64,000 bases of DNA from NCBI GenBank assembly GCA_034509755.1, contig CM067539.1, positions 27,964,001-28,028,000 of the forward strand, read 5' to 3'. Below the pieces are notes generated by a model. The model searched no databases and had not been told where the DNA came from. It worked only from the letters and a program-made list of their open reading frames with translations. The position numbers were made by a program, and so were the translations under genes. Shown piece by piece: positions 23,501-33,739 of this stretch; the first letter of the stretch is position 1; every line of letters begins with the position of its first letter. This stretch comes from Anisodus tanguticus. Taxonomy: Eukaryota; Streptophyta; Magnoliopsida; Solanales; Solanaceae.

Positions 23501-23710
23501 AAATGCATAAATCATTCTATTCATGACCCTTAAAGTTAGGATCAACATTGTAAATCTGATCCAACATGTCCTCTATTTGTTTCTCAAAGCGATAGGCAAT
23601 TCCAAGGCGTTCAACTTTTCAGCCAATGTTTTTCCTGCAGAAGCCGACATTAACAAACTCCTTGTTTGGTCCTTCAAAGTTTCAATCTCTTGAGCATACT
23701 TTTCTTCAAC
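20600..23710 (-). pseudogene. sesquiterpene synthase (TPS-a, epi-aristolochene-synthase-like), exons 2-7
   Basis: Exons by splice sites and homology: 2 = 23710-23450, 3 = 23305-22930, 4 = 22843-22625, 5 = 22458-22320, 6 = 22172-21981 plus 21064-21011, 7 = 20901-20600. Intact genes of this family make cytosolic enzymes that cyclise farnesyl diphosphate. Seen: VDDTFNAYG in exon 4, where the DDxxD metal-binding motif ends in Asn; and the NSE/DTE motif DDIATYEVE across exons 6-7, intact. Breaks: a short deletion with frameshift in exon 2 (about 23610), TAG stops at 23517-23519 and 23110-23112, a poor donor after exon 5 (AAG|A GT), a 911-bp solo LTR in exon 6, and a 5-bp tandem duplication (20614-20623) six codons before the original stop. 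Exon 1 lies 11 kb away at 34727-34846. Confidence 0.93.
21070..21980 (-). repeat. solo copia LTR inserted in terpene synthase exon 6
   Basis: It is the reverse complement of the LTR at 3988-4920, with end-to-end similarity. It is flanked by a perfect 5-bp target duplication, aattt at 21065-21069 and 21981-21985. Removing the LTR and one duplicate restores the exon reading frame across the join. A 21-bp unit with GCGCCGCGGCTC is repeated once more than in the 3988-4920 copy. The internal region was lost by LTR-LTR recombination. Confidence 0.93.
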
Positions 23711-23754
23711 CTGCAAATATATTTAAAAAGAAAATGCATGTTCAAAGTCAGAAA

Positions 23755-24354
23755 TGTATATTTATGTCCTAAAGATAATCTGTATTAGGATAAATGTACT
23801 TTATACACATTCGTATTATTATTAATGGAGATTAATATTTTGGCATTTGCAATTATTGAATTATTAATTGATTGTTTGTAATATTCTATAATATGCATTC
23901 CTGGAGGTTACGTTGTTATTAATAGTGTGAGATATTAATATTATAACGTAACTCTTAAAATACCCTCGACTAATGATCATCGAAAATGGGATATCGATGA
24001 TATGTGATAAGTCGACATGTGGTCTGCATCACATCCTTAGAGGATGTAGTATGTCTCACCTGCTACGAGTAATGACTACTCGTGATGGACACATGGATAC
24101 TTTGAAAGTATTGGTATACACTGCTGATATACTGTTTGTTATACTTGTCTAAAGTATGATCAGCGTGTGGGAGATAGAAGTCCTTAGACTTGAGGTCAAT
24201 ACGCACCTTGTCCACAAAGTAATGTACTTTGATCCTGTCCTAAGCTCAAATGTCTTATAGGTTGAGATACGACTTGTATTGGGTACATTACGATGTGGAT
24301 TAAAGGTGGTAGTTGAGCCAAGATTAGGATTCATTCCTCGAATGTATATTCGAG
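23755..24354 (+). repeat. LTR-like dispersed repeat, left part (in terpene synthase intron 1)
   Basis: Non-coding sequence of LTR-like composition between exon 2 of the terpene synthase and the pararetrovirus. It appears to continue on the far side of the virus at 33740-34690. The exact left boundary is not resolved. Confidence 0.55.
24316..24354 (+). repeat. 39-bp direct repeat at left virus junction
   Basis: It starts agccaagattaggat and ends tgtatattcgag. The same 39 bases with one mismatch (t/c) occur at 33740-33778, on the other side of the viral insertion and in the same orientation. Confidence 0.85.
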
Positions 24355-24359
24355 TTAAC

Positions 24360-25171
24360 ATGGAAATAATAGAAAAAATAAATAAAATATGTCTAGATGC
24401 AGCAGCAACGCATAGACAAATAGACGAAATAAATATAGAAATTATTGTACACGACCGTATAATACAAGATCTAATATCAAACCTAAGTTTTGAAACAAAT
24501 CATTATTAAAACATGAACTCATCTTTTGACCACATCAAAAAGCTAAATCAAGCAAAATGGTTATGTCAGAAAAAAGTTACCATGTTAAAACAAATAAAAA
24601 AGAATAGAATTAGAAAGAATGTATAGAATAAGAATATTTGCAATAGAAAAAGACTTAGACCAGGCCCAAAAAACAGTAAGTTCAGAAGAACTAACAAGAT
24701 TATATAGGCAAATAATACAAACACAAGTACAAATAAGAATACAAAATGAATTCATAAAAAATATAGACTTAGATCTATCTACAACCAGTAGTTCTTATGG
24801 GTGAAGAAATATCAAGAAGACAACAAAATATGTTAGAACAATTAGCATATATAGCAGGAAAAAGATTAGAACATAACAGAGATATAAATCAACATATTAT
24901 AAGTTGCAGAATAGGTATAGATCTAATAAAGGAAAGAGATCAACGCGTACGAGAAAATTTCGAACAAATAGAAAATCAGAAAGAAATCATTAGAGAACTA
25001 AAAAATAGTTTAGCATTAAAAAATGAAATAATAAGACAGAAAGAAGAAGAAAATACAAAATTATTGGAAAATAAATTAGGAGAAATAATCGGAAAAGATA
25101 GTGAAATATCAGATCTGAAAAATATAATACAGGAACAATATAAATATATAAACTTACTAAAATATGGATAA
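24360..25171 (+). pseudogene. pararetrovirus coiled-coil ORF region, fragmented
   Basis: Frames at 24360-24509, 24619-24804 and 24797-25171 encode Lys/Glu/Ile/Asn-rich, helix-forming sequence. The last one (about 124 codons) has strong heptad character (for example LKNSLALKNEIIRQKEEENT). In exogenous relatives the equivalent position encodes a small structural or accessory coiled-coil protein. I cannot assign a role. Frame changes at 24510 and around 24600 suggest one or two proteins broken by indels. Confidence 0.6.
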
Positions 25172-25730
25172 AGGGAAAGAGATAGCGACAGATCTATATA
25201 ATACACACTATCAGATGGATGAATATGAAGGAGGAACAACACAAACATTAAGTTTTAAACCAGAAACGTATCAGAAAATACAGAATGAACAAGAAGAATT
25301 ATCGATAAAAAAAATATTTAAAACCAAATGGTTTGAAAGAAATAAAGAAATAAGATATATAATCCAAAAACACGAAAACATAATAGATACAACAAGTGTA
25401 AATGGAAAAGTCAGAATAAATCTAATAACAGATGAGATAATAAAAAGAGAATTATCAAAATTATCGACAAAAGAAGGCAAAAAATACAGGAATATATATT
25501 TTGGAGGTGTAGAGTTTACAATAAAAGCATATTTTCAGAGAAATATAGATACACCGATACAGATATACATATTGGATGATAGGATATTAGAAATCTTACA
25601 AGATGCATTGATATCAGTAATAAAAGGAAATTTAATATACCAAAAGTTAAAATTTACAATACAACCTGATTTTAGTATTTCATTAAAAGATGAACATAAA
25701 GACTTAGCTTTACATTATATTACAAATTAG
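25164..25730 (+). pseudogene. pararetrovirus movement protein (30K superfamily), N-terminal part
   Basis: The ORF overlaps the preceding one by 8 nt. The C-terminal half has the features of caulimovirid movement proteins, which build tubules through plasmodesmata: KYRNIYFGGVEFTIKAYF, then the Asp-containing YILDDRILEI and FTIQPDFSISLKDEH. The reading frame breaks at a TAG at 25728-25730, and the remaining movement-protein sequence continues in another frame from 25742. Confidence 0.8.
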
Positions 25731-25741
25731 ATGGAATAAAA

Positions 25742-26305
25742 ATGCCACCAGGAAGTAAAGTCATAAGTATAGAAACAAAGATGGTATACGGCTTAACAGA
25801 AAATCATCATATAAAGAAACAACATGAAATGAATATTTTAGTACCAAAAATATATCAAGATATCCTAGAAAGAATAGAACATAAAGAAAACTCTAGGATA
25901 CCAAGAACAATGGATTTAATAAATATGACGAGTAATAGATTGAGTATTAAAGTAATTATATTCAATGGAGTTACATCAACTGATTGTATAACAGAAATTA
26001 ATACAGGAGCCGTAAAAAGCTTTATACATATAAGTAAAGTAAATGAAGAAGATTGTCAGCTAATTCCACCAGAAACCTTTAACTATCCTGAAAATGATAG
26101 AGAAATAATAGTCACCAGAAGCATTAATCTGAGATTTAAAATTCAAGATTTAGAATACAAAATAAACATCGCAGTAGTAGAGTATGATAGTTTTAATGAA
26201 TTGCTACTAGGAAGTGATTTTCTAACTATGATAGATTATAGGATCACTAATAATGGAATAGAAATAAACGATGAAGGTAAAACAAGATTTGTTAATAAAA
26301 TATGA
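25742..26305 (+). pseudogene. movement protein C-terminus plus retropepsin-like domain
   Basis: The start (MPPGSKVISIETKMVYGL) matches the movement protein tail. From about residue 75 the sequence looks like a retropepsin fold: VIIFNGVTSTDCITEINTGA, where Asn (codon 26000-26002) stands at the position of the catalytic Asp of D-T/S-G-A, and the second signature NELLLGSDFL at about 26195-26224. The true viral protease lies separately at 29058-29393, so this would be a second, catalytically dead copy. Whether the Asn is ancestral or a post-integration change cannot be told from one copy. Confidence 0.65.
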
Positions 26306-26605
26306 ATATCCAAGAAAAAATCAATAAGAAGAAATGAAAGTTGAAACACGTAAAACAGATGTTACTAGAAGAATTTATAGATTCACAACTTAAATACTTA
26401 GAATATAGTGCTAAGGAAATGGGATTGGAAAATGAAATAGAACAGTTAGAAAAAATAACAAATCATAAACTGGATAAAAAATGAATAAGTATAGGAGATG
26501 GATGGATGAAAAGAGTAAATAACTCGGAGTAATTTTAACGAAAAAGTCGATGAAATATGGACAGAATTAATAATAAAAGAAAAATTAAAAAATCTTTATA
26601 CAAGA
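26306..26605 (+). other. viral spacer or broken coding region
   Basis: AT-rich sequence with short frames (one translates ISTQLKYLEYSAKEMGLENE-like helical sequence around 26370-26480) and many stops. Probably a decayed coding part between the movement protein and capsid regions. Confidence 0.4.
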
Positions 26606-27450
26606 ATGGATGAAATAAAAGAAAACCAAGTCCAAACACGCGAGCTAATAAGAGAGGAACTAACAAAACTATGGAATGTATCTGAAGTACCAACATTAAA
26701 ACTAATACTAGAACAGCTAAATACAATAGTAGGCCAAGTGAACAAAGGAAAGGGCAAAGAAAAACAGATAGACGAAGGAGAACCCAATAACCAAGAAAAT
26801 ACCGTAGCAGATATAGTTGAGTTAAAAACTGCACAACCTGAGATAGTACCAATAGATGCGTGGAGAAGAAGTAAAACCCCTATAATGGTAGATATTAGTC
26901 AGATAAAACCAAAAATACCAAAAGAAGTAGCAAAAACATTAGATGGTCTAAAAGCATTAAGTAAGAAAGGACAATTTTAATGAGTAACACTGAGCATAGC
27001 GCAGTTACATTTATTAGGAATCATGGAAAAGATATATTAGAAAAGGAAAGATATAAATATGAACCTATGAAGAAACAGGATCCTAAAGAAACCTCAATAA
27101 AAAATAAAGATAATTTAAGAGAAGAAAACATTTATGTTGAAGAAAGAAATTTAAAGCTTGAAAACAAAGCCCAAAGTCAAAAGATAATAGAATTAGAAAA
27201 GGAAAATACAAAATTAAAGCTATCCACTAATGAAGAATGGTTAACAAAGTATAAAAAATACAAGACTAAGTATAAAGACACCAAATACGCCTTAAATAAA
27301 GCTAAGGTAGAAATAAAAGAAACAAAGAAGGAATTAGAATTAGTTAAACAAGAAATGAGTGAACTAAGAGAAGAGTTACACATTATGAAACAACAGATAG
27401 CAAGGTTAAAAGGAAAAAAAGAAGGTAAGAAGAATACACAACACCAGTGA
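26606..27450 (+). pseudogene. pararetrovirus polyprotein N-terminal, coiled-coil region
   Basis: Two frames (26606-26980 and 26980-27450) overlap by one base. The first is charged and Pro-containing and ends DGLKALSKKGQF. The second is a long Lys/Glu coiled coil (KIIELEKENTKLKL, ELELVKQEMSELREELHIM). They precede the capsid part. The role is unknown. They may be virion-associated or the start of the capsid precursor. Confidence 0.5.
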
Positions 27451-27613
27451 TGAAAATGAAAGACATAACAATATTAATGATAGCAGTAGCACATATAAAG
27501 AAGATGTAATAGGTAATGAAGTACAAGTAGCAAAAATTACGGAAGAAATAGAAGATCAAAACAATTCTGAAATAGTACAAGAAAATAATCAAATACTAGA
27601 AGCACTACAAAAG

Positions 27614-28372
27614 ATGCAAAGAGTAAATGCAATTATAGAAGAAGAACCTGAAAGCGATATAGAAGATGAATACAATGAACCTTTTGAGACAGAAATAGAA
27701 TCAGATAACATAATAAATGAAGACACTAACGACTACCCCGAAGAAGAAATGGTAGATCCAGCCTTAGAAGTCATAACAAGAAAACCTACTAAATTACCAC
27801 CACATATACCAGTAGGACATCGAGCAGAATTTAGCGAATTTGTAGGATCAATGGCACAAGGAGTAAATATGAATGGATATTTTCTCGACTCAGACAATGT
27901 TTATGATGAACAAGAACTAAGCAGAAGAATAAATGATTGGAATGTAGGAATGTCTTTAGCATTAATGAGTTCAGCACATACTAGTGATTTAGACTATATG
28001 TACGAATTAATATCTAAGACAATGATTGGAAAAGTAACATTTTGGTTCGAAACCATAGCTTATCAAATGAAAGGAGAAATATTTCATCATGTTAAGGATT
28101 GGAAAGGAATACTAATGTTATTCAATATGGTATTAAAAAGAGAATTTTTAGTAGAAAGATGGCTAGTAGCCAGAGAAAATATATTAGCAGAAAGAAAATG
28201 TGAAATAATAATGAATTTAAACAATATGAAATGTTGCAAGATTAATAAACTACCAGAATATACAATAAGCTTTACTACATTCTATTATGAAGCAAGATTC
28301 TTACCAGATGAAGGAATAATATACCAACAACTCTATTATGATCACTTACCAACCCATATAATACAGAAATAA
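27614..28372 (+). pseudogene. pararetrovirus capsid protein, central part
   Basis: An acidic N-terminal stretch (EEEPESDIEDEYNEPFETEI), then the capsid core. The segment NDWNVGMSLALMSSAHTSDL and KTMIGKVTFWFETI resembles the conserved capsid domain of Caulimoviridae. The frame stops at 28370-28372, and a partly duplicated, inverted copy of its first part lies at 33210-33660. Confidence 0.65.
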
Positions 28373-29054
28373 CCAAAGAATATAAACAGCCGGAACCAAA
28401 AGAGAACACTCTAGGAGAAAAAATAAGAGTATTAAGAGCTTATTTAATGAGAAAATGTGAAGAATATAGGTTACAACAAAAGGTTAAAAAAGATAAAAAA
28501 AATTAGGACTAAGAGAAATATGTGGATTTACCGAGAAGAGATTAATATTTGGATGTGATAACCAAGAGAAGGAACGTAAATATAAAAAACACAAAAAGAT
28601 GTTTAGTAAATATAAAGAAAAAACGTCCAATAAAGAAAAAAATTACAGGAAAAATTATAATAAATCATATTACAAACCTTATAGAAGAAGGAGATATAAG
28701 AGATTTAGAAAATATAATAATACCCCCGATACCAGAAAAAGGTTTAGAAATAAATGAAAATTTAGAAGAAAAAGATATGTAAAACCATTGGAAACAAAAG
28801 AAGCACCAAAGGAATGTAAATGTTGGAATTGCAATGAAAAAGGACATTATGCTAATAAATGCCCCAAGTTAAAGAAACAAGGGGTAAAGTACATCAATAC
28901 TACACAGTTTATTATGAGTTTAGAACAAATAAGAGAAGAAAACAATAAATGGTATAGCGATGAAGAATTTTATATTAGTCAAATGGAAGACGAAAGTGAT
29001 GTAGAAACAGGAACGATTAATTATATCTACTCAGATAGTGAAAATGATTCATAA
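28373..29054 (+). pseudogene. capsid C-terminus with zinc knuckle
   Basis: A basic stretch in broken frames (28380-28785), then the frame 28788-29054 with CWNCNEKGHYANKC (CX2CX4HX4C, codons at 28821-28862). This is the zinc knuckle found at the C-terminus of caulimovirid capsid proteins for RNA packaging. An acidic tail (ISQMEDESDVETG) follows. Confidence 0.75.
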
Positions 29055-29057
29055 TAA

Positions 29058-29393
29058 ATGGTAGCAATTTACATAGAAGCCCATGTAGAATACAAACCCA
29101 ATAAGATGATAAAACAAAAGATATTTATTGATAGCGGAGCAGACATGTGTCTGGCATGCAAAGAAGTTTTAGAATCACATAAGTGGAAAAGATCTAGAAC
29201 ATACAGAATAAGAGTAACAGGATTTAATGAACAAACCAAAGAATTAGACACTATAGCAGAAAATGTAAGAATAGTGTTAAATAAGACTATATTTAGATTA
29301 CCAATAATCTATCAAGATAACAATATGAGTCAACATGTATTATTAGGAAATAACTTTTTAGATTACTTTAAAAACCCAAGTTATAAACAATAA
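29058..29393 (+). pseudogene. pararetrovirus aspartic protease
   Basis: The retropepsin motif IFIDSGADMC is encoded at 29121-29147, with an intact catalytic Asp codon at 29130-29132. The second signature VLLGNNFLDYF lies near the end. It processes the viral polyprotein in exogenous relatives. The frame closes at 29393, and a damaged linker (29394-29693) separates it from the RT. Confidence 0.78.
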
Positions 29394-29693
29394 CACCTTA
29401 AGCTTACAAACACCTTGTAACAGATGGATTATATTAAAAAGAATATTACCAGTACAAACATTAAAATTATGTAATAGGATAAATCGAAACAATAATCTAC
29501 AGCTATTAAAAGAAAAATACATTGGAATGTTAAAAGTAAACATTGGAGAAAATCCAATACAGCTATGGGAAAAAGAAAAAATATATGCTGAAATAAAATT
29601 AATAACTCCTAATGATGTTATCATATGTAAACCTATTAGATATAGCCCGACAGACCAAAAAAATTCGAAACACAATTAAAAGAACTACTAGAT

Positions 29694-30920
29694 TTGAAAC
29701 TAATACAAGAAAGTAAAAGTTCACATAGCAGCCCAGCTTTCTTAGTAAAAAAACATAGTGAACAGAAAAGAGGTAAAGCTAGAATAGTCGTAGACTATAG
29801 AGAATTAAATAAAAAGACAATAGTTGATGGATATTTTTTACCTTATAAAAGAAATCTTATTAATAGATTAGGAAATAAGAAATGGTTTAGAAAGTTTGAT
29901 TGTAAGAGTGGATTTTGGCAAATAAAATTAACCAGAGAATCAAAACCTTTAATAGCTTTTAGTACCCCTCAGGGACATTATGAGTGGAATGTATTACCCT
30001 TTGGACTAAAAAACGCACCCCAAATATTCCAAAGGAGAATGGACCAAGTATTTAAAAAATTAACAGAATATTGTATAGTATATGTCAATGATATATTAAT
30101 ATACAGCGATAGTCTAGGAGATCATATTAGACACCTAGAAAAATTTATAAAAACTATAAAACAACATGGAATCTTGTTATCTGAAAAGAAATCTGAAATT
30201 TTTAAAGATAATATAGAATATTTAGGATATATAATAGATAAGGATGGATTCCAACTCCAAGAACACATAGTAACAAGGATTAAGAATTTTAAAGATAAAC
30301 TAGAAAATAAAAAAGAAGTACAACAGTTTCTAGGAATAGTAAACTATGCCTCAGATCATATAAAAGACTTACCAGCTCTAAGAAAACCATTACAAGATTT
30401 AATCAAAGGAAAAAATAAAACGTTTGAATGGACGAAGAAACAAGATAAAGCTATAAAAGATATTAAAGAAAGGGTAACAGATTTACCAAAACATAGAATA
30501 CCAACAGATAAAGACCAATTAGAACTATTTACAGATGCCAGTGACATAGGTTGGGGAGCAGTCCTCATAGCTTATGACAAAGAAGATATAGACAAAGAAA
30601 AACCATTAATATGTGGATACGGAGGTGGAACTTGGAAGCCTAATGAAAAGAATTATCATATCAATGAAAAAGAATTACTAGCCGTAAAATTTGGAATAAA
30701 AAGATTTCATTATCATTTATTACCAGTAAAATTCGTTGTCAGGGCTGATAACACCCAAGTAAGAGCATTTATTACTAATAAAATAGACCCATTACTAGAA
30801 TTAAATAAAAGAAGGAAATGGCAATCGTTCTTTTATTGTTATGATTTTATTGTTAAAAATATATCTGGAAATAAGAATCTTCTAGTTGATTTTTTAAGCA
30901 GATATCAGGATGTCAGTTAA
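29694..30920 (+). pseudogene. pararetrovirus reverse transcriptase-RNase H
   Basis: A 408-residue open frame. RT blocks in order: KARIVVDYRELNKKTIVDGY, FRKFDCKSGFWQIKL, FSTPQGHYEWNVLPFGLKNA, then the active-site box CIVYVNDILIYSD. The catalytic motif is YVND, not YVDD (codons 30081-30092). RNase H follows: LELFTDASDIGWGAVL, NEKELLAVKFG, VVRADNTQV and NLLVDFLSRY. Despite its length the enzyme would be inactive because of the Asp-to-Asn change. The 3' end overlaps the next ORF by 11 bp. Confidence 0.88.
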
Positions 30921-31981
30921 CAGTGACAGCTTTGAAGACTATATCAGCAATATAGTAAACGAAGTTATCAACAGCAACCAAGTGATGGCAACAAAGATAC
31001 AAGAGTTAGAAGAAATACTTAAACAAAATAACAGTCTTATTAGCCAACTGAAGGAATGCCTGACAGACTACCAGATTTACAAAAACCTAAGAGGTTCTCC
31101 AAGAGATAACATGGAGACTACAAGCTTTCCTACCCTCAGTTCAAGACTAGCACACCTACCATCAACATCCCAAATACCAACATCACAAATACTATCCATG
31201 GCTGAGAAATTAACATTTTTCACCAGAAATCATTACCACCTATGAAACTATCACCAAATACTATACTTATAAATCCAACCCCAACATATTACGAGCCTCA
31301 AGATTTAGCAAATATCCGAGATACTTATGTCTTGAGAAAACAGACCCAAATGTTGCCTATAAACTTTTTAAATATGGATTTCTAGACAAAATTATGGTAG
31401 ATGACACCCTCAACAGCATATCAAAATTACCAATTACTATATACCAATCAGTCCAATCTATGAAAGAAACGTTCGGACCAGGAATCTATGGAATACAAAT
31501 ATTTAATGCCTCCACAGACCTGACAGGAAAACCTATCGTTTTATGTCAACTGTTCAAAGCAGGAAGGAATACTAACATTACTGGAGATAACACAGACTCC
31601 AAAAAAGAGATACCATGCAAAATAAATCAATTTCAAGAATGGCTAAGCAACAAAAGAGCCATTGGACTAGCAACCCTAGCAGGAAGACTGGAAGTTATGA
31701 TAAAAGCAGGTAAAGCAAGTATCATTGGAACTACCAAAGGAGGAGAAGTGGAAGAACTAGTTACGATATACTATAATCACGATATAGTAATCCAAGACTC
31801 AGTAGAACTTACAAATATGATGAATCGAATAATAAATTTAAAACACAAGCATGCCAAAGAGACAATAGAACTATACCAAGCCATAACCAAACAAAAAAGA
31901 AAACCAATAGCTCTACGTGATATGAGTATAAAACAAGTTATGAGCATAAAAGAAGAAGGATCCAGGGATCCGTTCTCATAA
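30910..31981 (+). pseudogene. pararetrovirus transactivator-like (ORF VI-type) protein, broken
   Basis: The ATG lies inside the RT stop region, as for the overlapping last ORF of solendoviruses. The first part (30910-31245) is a coiled coil (IQELEEILKQNNSLISQLKE) followed by a Ser/Thr/Pro-rich stretch. A frame change near 31245 and a stop near 31385 break it. The second part (31394-31981) contains FGPGIYGIQIFNASTD, like the conserved core of the translational transactivator/inclusion-body protein. Role by position and weak motif only. Confidence 0.6.
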
Positions 31982-33058
31982 TAGCATAATAGCCTAGTGG
32001 GGAATAATGTAGTATTGCTACAAAAACCCATCATATCAGTTCATCAAAAATCATGTAGTCCAACTACGTGATATATCAGCATAATAGCATAACAATCTGG
32101 CCCAATGTGATTTATCACATAAGCACCAAAATGATATTAGCATAACAACAAAAATGATAAAGAGACAATGAAGATGACAGCAACAAAAAGGAAAAAGTCA
32201 AACATATCAGCAAGAAGGAGATAATAAAAATGACAGCAACAGAACAAAAGAAAGATACCAAACATATCAGCCTCAAAGATGACAAGAAGACAAGAGAAAA
32301 TATCAGACAAAATCAACAGATGTCAGCAAAGGAAAGTTTTTCTTTACAAATGTAATAATTGAGCCTGTACTATAACATGAATAGTAACAGCCGCCAAATA
32401 CTGTAGCACCACAGTAAAGGTCGCATAGTAAAAGTAGCACAGTAAATGTCATAATACTGTAGCACCCCGAGGTTATCTATATAAAGAGCCTCATTGTATC
32501 AGTTACGGGGAAGTCTTTCCGAAATAAAAACTCAATCTTTGATATATCTTTCTCTCTCTAAGAATACTCTCTCAAGCAAACATTTTCTCTCTCTCTAAGC
32601 TTCAGAAATCTAATAGCCTCATATCAGTCAAAAATCATGTCTAGCTAAAAACCTTATATCAGTCTATAATCCTAACAGAATAATATTATAATCTAAGAAG
32701 ATCTACTTCAAGAAATCATAAGAACAAGAAATAAACTTTGAAGAATATATAATTAAACGCATATTAGTTCAGAAACCTTGACTCTTGCTGGAATCATTGG
32801 AAAGAACTGTAGAGACCTCCTAAGCACCTAGGCCATAGTACCCATAACGCGAGGAAGCAAGAAAGGGGAAGGTTGCCAGGGTGAAGTTGAGATTTCCAGT
32901 GATCTGAAGATTACTGCAAAAGGTATGGTTTCTTTACCAGTATGTTTTAATTAGGTATTTGATAAGTTAATTTCTGTGATTATGGTTTTGATAAGTAGGA
33001 TTTCTATGATTATGATATTAAGAATCTGGAAGAGATTATAGATTGATTTAAATTAAAA
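31982..33058 (+). promoter_or_regulatory. viral intergenic region with promoter and leader
   Basis: A TATA box (ctatataaagag) is at about 32478-32489 with a CT-rich start region after it. aataaa at 32524-32529 is a candidate polyadenylation signal placed, as in caulimovirids, shortly after the transcription start. A 56-bp imperfect tandem repeat (units begin at 32174 and 32230, atgacagcaaca) lies upstream in enhancer position. No tRNA-Met primer site was found. Confidence 0.6.
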
Positions 33059-33217
33059 ATGGTTATAGCAATTGTGTTTATAATACTTGTTTGTTATTAC
33101 TTAAAATTCCGCAATAATCATAATAATATTAGAAATAATAGTGAAAATACCACCGATGTTCTTCCCTCTTTAGGGTTATCAGGTGAGGAAGAGACCCGCC
33201 CAGAAATTGGTATCTAA
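33059..33217 (+). CDS. small predicted membrane protein ORF in viral leader, 3'-truncated
   Basis: A 52-codon ORF starting MVIAIVFIILVCYYLKF, a clear single transmembrane segment, followed by an Asn-rich polar stretch. The last codons fall at the breakpoint of the inverted viral segment (about 33210), so the natural C-terminus is missing. It could be an unrecognised viral membrane protein or a chance ORF. Confidence 0.45.
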   Translation: MVIAIVFIILVCYYLKFRNNHNNIRNNSENTTDVLPSLGLSGEEETRPEIGI

Positions 33218-33739
33218 GTCGAGAAAATAACCATTCATATTTATTCCTTGTGCCATTGATCCTACAAATTCGCTAAATTCTGCTCGATGTCCTACTGGTA
33301 TATGTGGTGGTAATTTAGTAGGTTTTCTTGTTATGACTTCTAAGGCTGGATCTACCATTTCTTCTTCGGGGTAGTCGTTAGTGTCTTCATTTATTATGTT
33401 ATCTGATTCTATTTCTGTCTCAAAAGGTTCATTGTATTCATCTTCTATATCGCTTTCAGGTTTTTCTTCTATAATTGCATTTACTCTTTGCATCTTTTGT
33501 AGTGCTTCTAGTATTTGATTATTTTCTTGTACTATTTCAGAATTGTTTTGATCTTCTATTTCTTCCGTAATTTTTGCTACTTGTACTTCATTACCTATTA
33601 TATCTTCTTTATCGGTGCTACTGCTATCATTAATATTGATGTCTTTCATTTTCAACACCAGTGTTGTGTATTCTTCTTACCTTCTTTTTTCCTTTTAACC
33701 TTGCTATCTGTTGTTTCATAATGTGTAACTCTTCTCTTA
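33210..33739 (-). repeat. inverted viral segment (copy of 27368-27890)
   Basis: The minus strand repeats the coiled-coil/capsid segment of the virus with high but imperfect identity. For example, the copy lacks 3 bp and has substitutions near 33640-33660. It forms a 530-bp inverted repeat with the direct copy, with 5.3 kb between them. Confidence 0.9.

Larger units (their letters stand above)
24355..33739 (+). mobile_element. endogenous pararetrovirus (Caulimoviridae, Solendovirus-like)
   Basis: An AT-rich block with caulimovirid gene content on the plus strand: coiled-coil protein(s), 30K-type movement protein, a retropepsin-like domain, capsid region with zinc knuckle, protease, RT-RNase H, a transactivator-like ORF and a leader with TATA box. 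No integrase and no LTRs are present, as expected for this family. The last 530 bp are an inverted copy of the 27368-27890 segment. Frameshifts, stops and a mutated RT active site show that this is an inactive copy. Assignment to Solendovirus (tobacco vein clearing virus and related EPRVs) rests on host and layout and is inference. Confidence 0.9.

Noticed and set aside
31982..33178. tRNA-Met primer-binding site in the viral leader
   Set aside because: I looked for TGGTATCAGAGC or close variants and found none. It may be lost at the rearranged end.
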